Assembly (NCBI RefSeq): GCF_035582795.1
Contig: NC_134373.1
Coordinates: forward strand, 33,636,501 to 33,700,500
DNA: 64,000 nucleotides
Origin: Mycteria americana
Taxonomy: Eukaryota; Chordata; Aves; Ciconiiformes; Ciconiidae
Direction of reading: 5' to 3'
Shown here one piece after another: positions 1-11,233 of this stretch. The stretch's first letter is position 1. Every line of letters begins with the position of its first letter. The notes under the pieces are model-generated. The model was not told the DNA's origin and searched no databases. It saw only the letters and a program-made list of their open reading frames with translations. A program made the translations under genes and the position numbers.

Positions 1-946
1 CTGTGAGAATGCTGTAACGTCACTTCTGACGGATTCACTAGAGTTTAACAGATTAAGGGGGATTAGAAAAACAAATAAACAAAAAGATACAAATGTTCAT
101 TCTACAATGCTGAGCTCATTTTTACTGCAGAATTTTGCATTTTCCTTGTATGTGCCTTGCCTATTCATATTTCGGTGCTTCAGTAAAATTTATGAGTTCC
201 TTCCAACTCACAGGCTAAGCCAAAACCTAGCTGCTAAGACCTTCAGTTCCTAGAATTCACTCAAATCTTTACACTAACACAAATCACCATGATTATAACT
301 AATATAGTCAATATACTACAGCACTAGACCGTAATCAACAGGATCTCCCGTCTCCTTTTCCCCTTTCCAGTTCCTATTATGATTACTTCATGAGAACAGT
401 CAGTGTTACATCTATGCAACAAACAGTAAGATGAAGTCTATGCCATTTAGAGTTCCACATCAGAAGATCACTTTAAATATTTTTAAATAGAAGAAGCAAA
501 TCTAATGACTGATCTATCTCTGGACTGAGGTTAGCTATTTGCTATCACTTACACCTACCATACCTTCATTTCCAGAACCCTTCATCTTGAAAGGAAGATC
601 CATTCACTTAGGTCTTATTAACGCTAACAAGACAGCACTTGGGAGCATATAGATTATGAACAGCAGCCATATTGCTTCACTATACAATGGATGAAGTGAG
701 TCAGCACCAATTTAGACTAGCTGAAACCCCAGTTCCATCTACGTATATGTTCGGTTTGCGCAGCATTTACTTTCCTGTGAATGTTAGCTTGAAACAGTTC
801 ATATACGGAATTATTTTGCAGTCCAGATGGTAGCTGACTTCCTTAAAGCTTCCAAGATGTTACGTTATACAAATAGAGGAAAATGAGGTTTTTCCAATTT
901 TGTGCATGTCTCACAAAATGTGGACGAATGTCTGTCCTTAACTCAC
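1..946 (-). other. CFAP221: CFAP221 intron 5 (partial)
   Basis: AT-rich intronic sequence below the 947 donor. I see no coding exon, RNA gene or recognisable repeat in it. The next exon may start immediately outside the window. Confidence 0.7.
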
Positions 947-1047
947 CTCTGACCAACTGATACATCAGACAGATTTATAAATGATGGAAATTCTACAACA
1001 TTCACAGCAGGGTAAGCATGCACAGGAACGACTAATGTATCTTCTCC
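947..1047 (-). CDS. CFAP221: CFAP221 coding exon 5 (last one in the window)
   Basis: 101 bases after a polypyrimidine tract and TTGCAG acceptor. It encodes [16 protein letters not shown] and [16 protein letters not shown], then a GTGAGT donor in phase 2. No further CFAP221 exon is recognisable in 1-946, although an acceptor-like CTCACAG sits exactly at the left edge on this strand. Confidence 0.93.
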
Positions 1048-3502
1048 CTGCAAAAAAAAAAAGGGGGTAAATACTTATTTCTTACAATGAATAAATGTTA
1101 TGGAAAGAAAAAGTTTCTGTAGTAGTTGGCCCGTAACTGGGCATAAAACATCTTCAAGATCATCACTGTGTTGCACCTCAGGATATTGATATTCTACCTG
1201 CTTTCAGTATCCACCTGTCTTTCCATACTTTCAGCAACTATCTAGAGCTCCTCCAAGCCTGCTCAGCTAAGACATTACATCAGTGTGGCACAAAGACTGA
1301 TCTACTGGCAAAGAATAACAGAATAAGGAGGATATTCTACCCACAACTCTGGGATGTTTACAGAGAGAAAAAATTTAAATGCTTAAAATAAAATACTCCA
1401 GTCCAGACTTACTGGGAATAAACAGTTAATCTCCTAGAGTACCTTTACTTTGTCATTATCATTATGCCCTAATAGTTGTTTCAGTCCATTACAACTGTAA
1501 ATATATTTTATAATAAATCCTCACCTGACAGTGAATTCGGATGCAGTCATAGTAATACCGCCACTCATCAGGACAAAAATCAACAGTAACCACGTATGAC
1601 AAGCCAGGGACAAGCCGGTGCTAGAAAATGACCCAAAATAAGATAGAACGCACGTAAAAGCCGCTTATATGACACAAAACCAGTGCTGCATGCAAGGAGC
1701 AGTGTGAAGGTTTTCTGACACTTACTGTTTTGTTGTATTTGATCTGAAAATACTTTGTCTGGGGTGGTATTATGTGAAGGTTTATTACATCGCCAGAAAT
1801 ATTTATCAGCTTCTGTAGAACAAAAGAAAACCAAAACCACAAAACACTTTACAATATAAGAGGTCAACTGAGAATGCCAACTGTACTTTTTGTAAGACTA
1901 TCCATAGCAAAGAAGCTGTATTAAACAAGGAAGTAATAATTTTTACTTTAGCAGAAATAATTCTGAATGTGCTCTGAATTTAAAAGAAAATTATGTAAGC
2001 CTTGCATTCTGCATTTTTATTCTTTGGAACCAAGTCACAATTCCTTACCTAGGAATAACAGTCTTGCTAAAGAAGACGCTACTGTTGAATCAAATTCTGG
2101 TCCTGGTTTGCTTATGTGCAAAAGAAACAAAAAATGAAACAACCTATTGACTTCGCTTTTACAGAGTTCTGAAACAACAGAAATTATGTAATATTCCATG
2201 GTTTTGTTTTGGATCACAAAGCAACAAACCTTTGGATGGTGACAGTTCAGCCTGTAAAGCCTCCTGCATCTTGTTTACTTTGATTATATCTTATAGTCCA
2301 CCATAATCACCCTATCTCTGCATCAAAACACCACATGAATAAAGAAGGCAGACAAAGGGAAAGCAGAGAGAAGAAAAGGAAATACCCAAACTATTCACAA
2401 GGAAAGGTAATCAAACCTATGCACGGAGTTTCTTTCCTTAGATTAAATTGCTCTTGGCAGAAGGCCAGAGGTGCTTTCAAAATTTTCCCACCAGTGAACA
2501 TGTTTGCAGACACAGTGATGGTCCAAGTACATTTTGAAAACGGTCTGTTACGGAGTTAAAGCATGAATCCTTCATGACGTGCAAGTCACATATCACTAAC
2601 ACTGCTCACAGACACAGGAAACAGATAAGTAAAACAGAGACTGTAAAGGACAGTGATGCACACAGCATGGTACTCGTCTGTCTTGTTACTGTAGGGCCAC
2701 TGGTTTTAAGTGCTGCTTTTTAGAGCACTCCAGAGCAAAGGTCTCATGACCACAAGCAGTCTACTCGGCTTCTGTTATCCTTTTATGAGCCCCAAGAGGA
2801 TCCCCACTCTGACACTTACCAGCATCTGTTGGTGATGTTTTCCAACTTCATACCCTCCATAGTGTAACACAGCAGGCTCAGCCTGTATAACCTTGCTCCT
2901 CTGAAGTTCTGAATAAATCTCTACAGAGATAGATAATAAAACAGGGAGAAGAGGAGAGCAGGTGAAACACATGATGACTGTTACTTACATTGATTAAGTA
3001 TATTTATGTTGCACCCAATGCATTACAGAGAAAAAAAATGAGACAGAGATTATTTCTCCTGTTAAGGAGGCATGACTCTTTAAATGGAAAGTTAAGGCAG
3101 CATCTACTACCCCAGCAGAGCCATGATCCTGCCACCAGTTTATCTCTCCGCATCAACAAGCCACCCCAAAACTTTAGGGTCAGCCAGGATCAGTACAGCC
3201 ACTATTTCTTTCCTGACTACCTCTCCTATGATTTGGACTCACAGGAAGATGCAATTTAAGCAACAGGATGGGAGTTTTGCCTGTGAGTTGTGAAAAAAAT
3301 AATACAGAATTGGCTCCTAGGAGTGCTCCAAGGTTGGGGAACAGTCAGAGAGCAGAAACTTACTTGATTCCAGCAGGTGATTGGGGACAGCATGTCTTTT
3401 TTTAGGCTCCTCCACTAGGCTGCCCAGAAGGACACTGGGTATTTTCTTGAAGGATTTCTTAGCGATCGTGATTTCTGTGGTGGCTGATTGAACCACATCC
3501 AT
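947..3502 (-). CDS. CFAP221: CFAP221 (PCDP1), N-terminal part, five coding exons; gene continues left of the window
   Basis: Cilia and flagella associated protein 221, known in mammals as a calmodulin-binding central-apparatus protein (C1d projection) needed for normal ciliary beating. On the minus strand five exons join with GT/AG borders and matching phase: 3364-3502 (start codon), 2820-2920, 1726-1812, 1525-1620 and 947-1047. They encode about 174 residues. Segments recognisable against my memory of human CFAP221 are [64 protein letters not shown] and [12 protein letters not shown]. These lie in the N-terminal Ig-like (ASH/MSP-type) region. The human protein is about 840 residues, so most of the gene is off the left edge. 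The last exon here ends in phase 2, so the reading frame continues. The start is the first ATG of the exon that corresponds to the human N-terminus; the first 20 or so residues are poorly conserved. Confidence 0.95.
1525..1620 (-). CDS. CFAP221: CFAP221 coding exon 4
   Basis: 96 bases, 32 whole codons, after a TTTTCTAG acceptor and before GTGAGG. It encodes [15 protein letters not shown] and [17 protein letters not shown], the best conserved block of the human N-terminal domain. Confidence 0.95.
1726..1812 (-). CDS. CFAP221: CFAP221 coding exon 3
   Basis: 87 bases, 29 whole codons, between a CTACAG acceptor and a GTAAGT donor. It contains [14 protein letters not shown], nearly identical to human HILPPQTKYFEINY. 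Confidence 0.94.
2820..2920 (-). CDS. CFAP221: CFAP221 coding exon 2
   Basis: 101 bases, entered in phase 1 after a CTGTAG acceptor and left in phase 0 at a GTAAGT donor. It encodes [13 protein letters not shown] and [13 protein letters not shown], which match the human segment around [20 protein letters not shown]. Confidence 0.93.
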
Positions 3503-3521
3503 GTCAGGACAGAAATGGAGT
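3364..3521 (-). CDS. CFAP221: CFAP221 first coding exon (coding 3364-3502)
   Basis: The coding part gives 46 codons plus one base, from [10 protein letters not shown] to NHLLES. The donor reads GTAAGT at 3363-3358. An acceptor-like TTCAG just above 3521 suggests 19 bases of 5' UTR in this exon, with the remaining 5' UTR in an upstream exon near 6.2 kb. Confidence 0.9.
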
Positions 3522-6168
3522 CTGAATGGTACTAAAAATCCTCAGCATCTGGGGTCAAATCAAAATAACATAATGATCAAAATGTCCTCCCTTGCACTGG
3601 TAACACCTGTTGCCTCAAGCTGCCTAAAAACATTTAGGAGAGGGAGTTACCTTCTTTCCTACTGAAGTAATTACTGTGTGTGTGCTAAGTACAAGGACAG
3701 AGTGATTCCAGCAAACCTTGCTCTCACCGCAAGCCCTAGCACTTTGGGCATGTTCATTTATTCTAAGGCTTATTGGGGACGTTTGGCTTTCACGACTGTG
3801 TAAAACATCCCTCCCTTCATGTCCCCCAGCACAGAGAAGGAGAGAAGGTTCTTCTGCTAATTCCACTATCCAAACTGATTTCTGCAGAGATGTTCTTCCA
3901 ATCTCTTCTGTTTGGGTTGTTAACTTGCAGATTCGTTTTAAATTTTTAAATATTAATATGAGGGATAAGAAAATTGGCATTTGATTATTTTGTTTGGATA
4001 GCATCATCTGGGTTATTTGTTTAGTGAAGATAACTGTAAATCCAGAAGACCACGGATATTATAGATCCTGCGTGAAGTAAGCACCATTATCAGAACATAA
4101 ACTTCTCTAATGACGAGTGCAAATATTACACAATAAGGACACCAGACACAATCCAGCCACAAGAAATTATCTTCATAAATATAGCATGTAGCCCTTGGCT
4201 CTTCTATGAACCAGAGAACTGCATGGAGAAAAAGACAAGGTACTTTTGGAAAAAGTACCGAGTTCAAAAGCCATGCTGGTTTTTTCAACCCTCAGGAAAG
4301 GGGTTGAAAACCCTTCATTTTGTATTTGTTCTTCATGAATGGGAAGTGGGTGCACAGCTCAGGATGGTGCCGCATTAATATCAATGCACACTTGAACTCA
4401 CCCAATGCTAGACAATATAGACAACTCCTGCCAGGCTCCGCTCACGAGGCACCTTCCTGCTCCTGGAGCAGTGGCACAAAGGCTGATTAGCTGCTTGGAC
4501 AACAGAGTTCAGTTGTATGATCCACACTATGGCAGCACTTGAAGATCCAACAGTTTCAAAGTTGAATTGTTAGTACCAGGAGCAGTATTGTGTTTGTTTT
4601 GTTGTTTTAACAGTTTCATACTGGCTTGAATTACCCTAAAGGGCCCCAAACTAAAATTAACACTGATCAATAAAAGTTTGAGGGAAGAAGGGCAGAGGCG
4701 AGCATCAAAGCGATGCCCAACATACCTGGATCAGCACTTCTGAGGACTGAAGAGGTCCACCTCCCCCATTACATTTTATGGTCTCATCTCTTGGTATTTG
4801 TTTGGTTTTCTAGTCTGCTTTAGATCTTTCAGGCAGAAGTTGAGAGGTGCTTCAAGCTCATAAAGTGCTGTTCTGATTTATGGCCTTGTGTAGTATTAAA
4901 TAATAAATAATCAAGAAGTTTAAAATAATGTGCTACCAGTACCTTGGCCTCAATAATATTTTCCACTCCATGGCTCCAAGTACAAATTTTCCACTTGCAA
5001 CAGAAAATCCGTAAGAGGAACTGTATTATTGTGCACAACAGTAAATTTCTTCTGAGGTAGTGAGACCAACCAAACTCAGACAAAAACATGCTAAAAAAAT
5101 TCTAAACATAAGGCTTACATTCTTTCCACTCGTGTTGTTCAACTTTATACAACTGCCATCCTCCTTCTCTTGCTCAGCATTGCCCATGAGGAACACAAGT
5201 TTTGAAAAGCTGTAGACTGACTTCTATTGCAAAGGACTCCTGGTGTAATCTTACTAGTAATTTAAAGTGGCGCTACCATCATCACTCACCAACTTTAATA
5301 ACACATTGCAGTATTCCTCAAAGGGCTAATACAGGACAAATGTTTATGAGCCAAGGTCCTGGAATCTCTGACTGATAGATAGACTGATGTTCTTAAGTTT
5401 TCCAGGCTACCTTAACATGACTTTTTTTTTTTTTTTTTTGTGCAAAGCCACCAACAGGAGAACTCTGGGACTGTGAAATCCTGGTTCCCTTGGAGGCAAT
5501 GGCAAATCCCCTCAGGCCAGGGTATCATCCTTCTTCCGTCAGCACTTCGGCTTTCTAATCCCGTTGTGTCTCACAGAGCTCCTAGCACACCTCACCACCA
5601 GAGAGGGATGCAATTTACTGCCATTATACGCTGCGTGAGGCTTGCAAAAGCATCGACGTGCTTTAGGAGCAACGGAAAACGTGCTTTTAAGGTCCAGTCT
5701 ACATAACTAGGCTAGCAGAGTTTCTTAGCGGGCAGAAGAGCTTACAGCTTCACAACACGTACCCCTGCCGGTACCGCATCCTCCTCAACCTCCAGCCCGC
5801 TCGGACGGGAGCCGGACGTCCCGCCCCAGCCCCTTGGGGCCTCTGCGAGCGACGCGCCGCAGGCCGAGACAATCCCCCCACTCCGTCCCGCGCGTCCTCC
5901 CGGCCCGGAGGGAGCCCCTGTTAACTCCGCTCCTCCCCTCACAGCGGCAGCCGGCGCCCAGGCGGCCCGGCAGCCGGACACCCGCCCCGCGGCACGGCAT
6001 GGCCCGGCCCGGCCCGGCAGCCAGACACCCGGCAGCCGGACACCCGCCCGACGGCACGGCACGGCACGGCACGGCACGGCACGGCACGGCCCAGCAGCCG
6101 GACACCCGCCCCGCGGTGCGGTACGGCACGGCCCGGCAGCCGGACACCCGGCCCGGCCCGGCACTCAC
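3522..6168 (-). other. CFAP221: CFAP221 5' intron, with poly-T tract
   Basis: Inferred intron between a 5' UTR exon ending at 6169 and the first coding exon. It contains an 18-T run at 5422-5439 and the GC-rich minisatellite at about 5967-6160. No conserved reading frame was found. Confidence 0.6.
5967..6160. repeat. GC-rich minisatellite with embedded GGCAC pentamers
   Basis: About five copies of an 18-base motif, GCAGCCGGACACCCGCCC with small variations, begin near 5968, 6018, 6031, 6093 and 6137. They are interleaved with GGCCC runs and a block of about eight ACGGC/GGCAC pentamers at 6052-6092. Copy number is likely to vary between individuals. Confidence 0.85.
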
Positions 6169-6230
6169 CTCAGCGCCGCGGCGGGCCGCGCCGGTCGCTA
6201 GGCAACGGCGCAGCCCAACTGGGCCGCACC
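6169..6230 (-). other. CFAP221: Putative CFAP221 non-coding exon 1
   Basis: On the minus strand a strong donor, CTGAG followed by GTGAGT (6168-6163), closes a GC-rich segment directly downstream of an X-box motif. This is the most economical 5' UTR exon to splice to 3521. The transcription start, and so the upper boundary, is a guess, and no transcript evidence is available. Confidence 0.45.
6194..6206 (-). promoter_or_regulatory. RFX X-box motif in CFAP221 promoter
   Basis: The minus strand reads GTTGCCTAGCGAC. Against the X-box consensus GTNRCC-N(0-3)-RGYAAC it matches 11 of 12 defined positions with a one-base spacer. RFX factors, acting with FOXJ1, drive motile-cilium genes, and CFAP221 is such a gene. 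The site lies about 25 bases from the proposed exon 1 donor, at the expected place for a core promoter element. Confidence 0.6.
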
Positions 6231-6330
6231 ACTCGCGGCTGGGGAGGGGGGAGCGGGCGCTGGGGCGACCCGCCGCGCTCGGGGGCGCCGATTCGGGGCG
6301 GGGGGGGAGAGATCCCCTCAGGGACGGTGC

Positions 6331-9300
6331 GGAGCAAGCGGTGCAGTTCAGCTGGCTCTGGCGGCAAAAGTACAAAAGAGGAAAAAACCACTTTTTTTTT
6401 CTTAGTAAGCGTCGTTTTCAGGATCCACGGTTTGGCCGCAGACGCGGCAGAGGCACTTTTTTCTTCAAAAACACTCGTCTATTAACACATAAATTGTTCT
6501 TCCTTGATAAGGCTCAAATAAAGGTTCTTCTCTGAGGTGAGGTGACACAAAGCCAGCAGGGATCGTGCGGTGTCTGTCGGGGCCTGCATTGGCTTAAAAC
6601 AGACTTTGAAAGTTTCATTACATTATTTTAAAAAAAGACCATCTCTTTTACCACTACCTATATATTGTCACTTTTCAGTATTAAAAAGCAGTCCCTTGAA
6701 ACATAATCCTCAAAACATTTTTCAGTGTATGGCTGTTTCCACCAATAAATCATTTTGCTTTTACCTGCATGTGTACAGGGGAGAAGGGAAAGCACAATTT
6801 TCTTCTTCTTTGTCCTTCAGACAGGAGATCTGGACAGATTGACTGAGAAATGCTGAATTAAACACAGCAGTGTTGCTGGCTTGGGTAGACACAACCTATT
6901 TTGCTGAAGACACCCTGGCATCCCTTGTAAGTGTTGTCCCAAACCTGTAAGCCCTCCAGACCCCCCATAGAGTTGGTGGAGGAGCAAAGAGAAAGATTAA
7001 CACCAAAGAAATCTGCACTGATATCAAAAATATATTTGAGAGTATTGGCTGTCCCAGCTCCTTCTGCCATGGGTGTATTATGTTTGTCTTGGGCATGAAT
7101 GTGCATTCGGGACAAACCATGTTCATAGCCCTGCTGTTTTTTTCATGATGTCTCAAGGACACTTAATATAGAAAGCCAGAAATATTTCCAGAACCTTTTT
7201 TTTTCCTTACATATTCTAAGAATAAAATTCTTCTCTTTCAGCATTTCTAACACGGAGGTAAAATGTGACCAGAAGTACTGCAACGCTCAGTTTGAATTAA
7301 AAAGAAAGGAAGAGAAACTTCAGATCATAAAATTCAGCTCCCAGAACATAGTTCCCATACTTAATAAAATGTAATTGCTGTTTATTAGGAAAGAAGGATG
7401 CCTACACCCTGGATGAGGCTGGGGAGAGATGCCCAGTGATGACATTCAAGCTGGGTTTAGGAGAAGGTTCAGGATCAGCTTCTACACCAGCTTGGTGTGA
7501 ACTCCAGCAGCTCACTACCCCATTTCACAGCATGGTTTCTGTTGGAGCTGGTCCTCACCTCACCTCTGTATGTGCCCCAGTGTGCTCTATCACTTTAAAG
7601 ACACATAACCCCTCAGAGAGGTACCTAAAACACCTCCTGCCTGCCAAACCTCCTGTCTCAGCCTTCCTTTCCTGGGTGCACGCACCTCTTCCTCCTCGTA
7701 GCTCCATGTGTGCAGCTATCTGCCTTTGGTGGAGCTTTGAACAGTTCAAACATCGCGGGAGAAAGCAAGCTAGTGCTTTTCCAAACTATCCATTCACTGC
7801 AGCTGAGTAAACAGACTGAGGCAGACGGTTTATTTTCCACCTGACAAGCTGGGGAGATGGTTGAAATTATTTTCTCTTGCAGAATGGATCTGCTGGAGAG
7901 CCCTTGCAAGGGGCTGAGCTGCCCAAATTGGCTCCCTGGGGCAAGGGGAGATGTCTCTGCAAAATGCTACGTTTTTTGTGTGGCATGGTTTGGCACTGGA
8001 AATAGACTTGCCAGCTCCAGAGCTTAATCACAGTGTCCCACGATGAACTTGTTTAGGTCTATGGGTTTGCCAGGTTTTTGTTCCTGTTTCCAAGAAAAAA
8101 GCTGTGGGAACATAGTACAGCAAGTAGCATGTTAACATATTTTTCCTCCCACAGAAACACAATTTGCATGTACATCTATCTCTTTGGACAGTGCCAGTTG
8201 AGCGTAAACCAGAATCCATCTCCTCTTCCACATCAGAGGAGCTGAATATGATGCACCTCTGGAAAAGCACTCTGTAAGGTTTCCTGAGAGGTAGCAAATC
8301 AGTGGAAAAGGTAGGTGAAAAGAGGGGATTATCAGCCAACAAATCTGCAGATTTCCTTGGGATGGCTAGTATAAATAAAGATTGTGAACTAGGATTTAAA
8401 TAGGTGATTCTCACCTCAGTTTTTTCTCTATATTCCAAATATCAGATGAAAAATGCGTGGCATGATTGTCAAGCTGTAATAGAGGCATTGCAAACAATTT
8501 AATTATTTAGCAAAGGAGGGAAAAAAAATGAGTTATTATACTGAAGCACTAATGGAAATTTTAAGTATTAATAAATAAATATTGAATATCAAAGTTGGTT
8601 AGTGTTTGATAAGTAAACAATCCTACAATCAGAGTAATACAAAGGAAAGTAATTTCTTTTATTTACTACTAAAGTTACAATTAAAAGTCTTTCAAGATTG
8701 CATAAACCAATTCTGATGTTTCATTTCTGGTTTAGATTGCTGACGAAAGAAATTGCAGCTGTGACAAATTTGAAATGAATATACTGAGTAGGAGTGAAGG
8801 TAGATGCACACAGCCAAGTGCAACGCTACATTGTTTAATTAAACAAACACCTTGTTTTAGGATATGTGAATTCTTATTAATAATTCTCTGCAGTCTGCTG
8901 CTGCTCTTACATCTCCCAGTCCATGGTGTCTGTCCCGCTGTACTGACATCTGCTCTGCTGCGAGTCAAGCAATGGTTTGCACAGGTGAGAATTTTCCAGG
9001 TTTTATTTTGCATCCAGCTTCTTTCAAATGCTCAGCCTGCACATGAATATAATGAGTGTGTCACAAAATCTTAGGCTCTTCATTCACACCATTCATGTTT
9101 AAATCCAACATTATCTCTCTGAAACTCCTGGACAACCATTGCCTGTTTCAGAAAATGCCCCACATCCAGAAGTACGTTTAAGAGCAAAGCTCCCTCGATT
9201 TCACAAACGCGAGCAAGAGCAGTGCCTTTCAGGGGAAGCTGTTACAATATGAGTGGAATAATAAAATATTCCCTGAGCCAAAGGAAGAGAGAGAATGACT

Positions 9301-11188
9301 TGGCACCCCACTTAGATGATGCAGCATTGCCAATGCGGTTTCTTCAGACTACTGTAATGACATTGTCTGGCTGCCTGTCAGAGCCCCTTTTAACGATTTG
9401 TTTAACCCTTTGACCAATTTCATCTGAACTCTGTGGGAAAGCAGAGCTCTTCAAGAAATGAAAGTTACTACAAGTTTAGTGTGGACAGGGGCAAGGAAGA
9501 CTGAAACATTTGCCCTTTGCAGGGGAAACAACGCTGTGTAAGTGTGGCAGCTGGGCAGTCAGCACATGCAAACCAGGCAGCTGGGCAGGACCGACATAGC
9601 ATGGAGGCAGAGCAAATACTGCTGCTTGCCTGACTCCTGCTCTGGGGATGCGGGGAGACATGAGGGTGGTGTGTAGGGAAACAGAGAGCATTGCAATTCA
9701 GCTGTCCTAAGGAGCACATATAGAGATGAGCTGGAGTTACTGTGGTCAGAGTGGCCATGGAAAAGGGCAATACTCACTAAGAAACCTGGATTCCTTCATT
9801 GTGCTGCTCAGCTGGTGACTTGCTCAATGCAATAGTTGGGATTTTCAGTGCACAGGTAACGAGCCAGATGTTTTATGGCCATAGTCACTGACTTTACTGG
9901 TAGCTCTGGAAGCACACCCTCAGTAGATTGGAGAGCAGACCCTGAGTTTTGGGCAGCCCCTCATCACATTTGACCTCTCTGGGGTGATGGGCGATAGTAA
10001 ATTGGAAAAGATGGTAAAAGATGTTTCAAGACACTTTACCAAGCTGAGGACTGCAGTGCTTTGAGAAAGGGCACTAGTGCACAGTGCAAACTTTGGCTCT
10101 TTTTTGAGGCCGTATTCATTGTTGTGCTACAAGCGAACTTGGCAAGCACGGGTTTGGAGCCCCTGCCTTGGCAGCTGGGAGCCCACACCCAGGGTAAGCA
10201 CACAGCCCCTTTACAATAGTTTTGCCGCAGAAACAAAACCTGGGAAAACAAAGAGCCCTTTGCTGCCAGGGAAGGGACTGCTGAGGAACTGCCTATGGGG
10301 AACCCAGGATGGCTCAAATCTACATCCCACCACAAGGTACCACAGGGATCCAAACGCGATGACATCTTACAACCTACAGCATCGGGATGAAATGCAGACT
10401 GGCTGTTTCTCTGGATGTTGGATGAGTGGGTGAGGGCCAGGGAGTGTTTAGAGTCCTCTTTGGAAGGGGTAGGAAGACAAGATCCCCTGTTTGCCCTTTC
10501 TCTGGTGCCTACCCAAGACTCGAGGTCTTCTTCAGCTCCAGCAACTGTGCTCGCCTGGGCTGGGTGGGAGGCGCGGGTAGCCGGCTCTCCTGCAGCAGGC
10601 TCTGCCAGCCTCCTGATTTCTGGCTCTCAGGGATGTGTGCTCGCTGCAGGAGGCTTGTGCAGAGCTGTCGGGAGCAGAAGCAGTGCAGGCAGCCTGAATC
10701 ACATTCCTCCAACCTTGTTTCTCAGCAGGGCTCTTATTCCAGGGCTGTATTTCCCCTTGATTGATTACCTCTGCCATTGTGGGGCTGACATCTTACACAG
10801 GAGTCCTGCTTGGTCCCTTATCATGGGAGCATGAGGAATGATCATTCCCCAGCGACGCCCGTTGATAACAGTGAATAATAGCCAGGAAGGGAGGCAGACG
10901 ATAGTAGGAACATGCTCAACAGAGGTGCTGTTATTCTTGGGACAGGAGGCTTCTGCAGAGGAGGAAGAGAGCTTGGACGGTGGATGGGGGGTCCTGTCAT
11001 TGCTGATGCTCTCTAGGGCTCAGCAGCTGGAGAGAAACATTGGCTAAGGATGGTCAAAGCCAGGAAGGAAAAAAAGCGAGGAGGGAAAGGGATGAAGTGA
11101 AAGGAGCTAAGAGCCACACTGGAGAGCATACAGACAGCCTGGTGACCTCTGGTGTGCGAGGGATGAAGGAAACAGCCTGTGATTGACT
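6331..11188. other. Intergenic region between CFAP221 and SCTR promoters
   Basis: About 4.9 kb between two divergently transcribed genes. It presumably contains the SCTR promoter and any SCTR 5' UTR exon, but no TATA box or CpG island stands out near 11.1 kb. I found no conserved coding frame, RNA gene or clear transposable element; the short open frames have atypical composition and no recognisable domains. Confidence 0.6.
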
Positions 11189-11233
11189 ATGTGGACCATC
11201 TGGGTGATCATCTTCTGGATTTCAACCATCCTG
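11189..11233 (+). CDS. SCTR: SCTR coding exon 1 (signal peptide)
   Basis: 15 codons, [15 protein letters not shown], then a GTAGGT donor in phase 0. It is very hydrophobic, as expected of a secretory leader, but lacks the usual positive charge near the N-terminus. An in-frame TGA at 11180-11182 excludes an upstream start in this exon. Confidence 0.82.

Larger units (their letters stand above)
5742..6330. promoter_or_regulatory. CpG-rich promoter region of CFAP221
   Basis: GC-rich, CpG-dense stretch in otherwise AT-rich surroundings. It covers the minisatellite, the X-box and the proposed exon 1. Long open frames here on both strands follow from base composition and are not genes. Confidence 0.6.

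Noticed and set aside
5742-6535. Frames of 140-233 codons at the CFAP221 promoter
   Set aside because: Translations are repeats of the GC-rich minisatellite (PAAGPCRA, GTARHGTARH) with no domain; composition artefacts.
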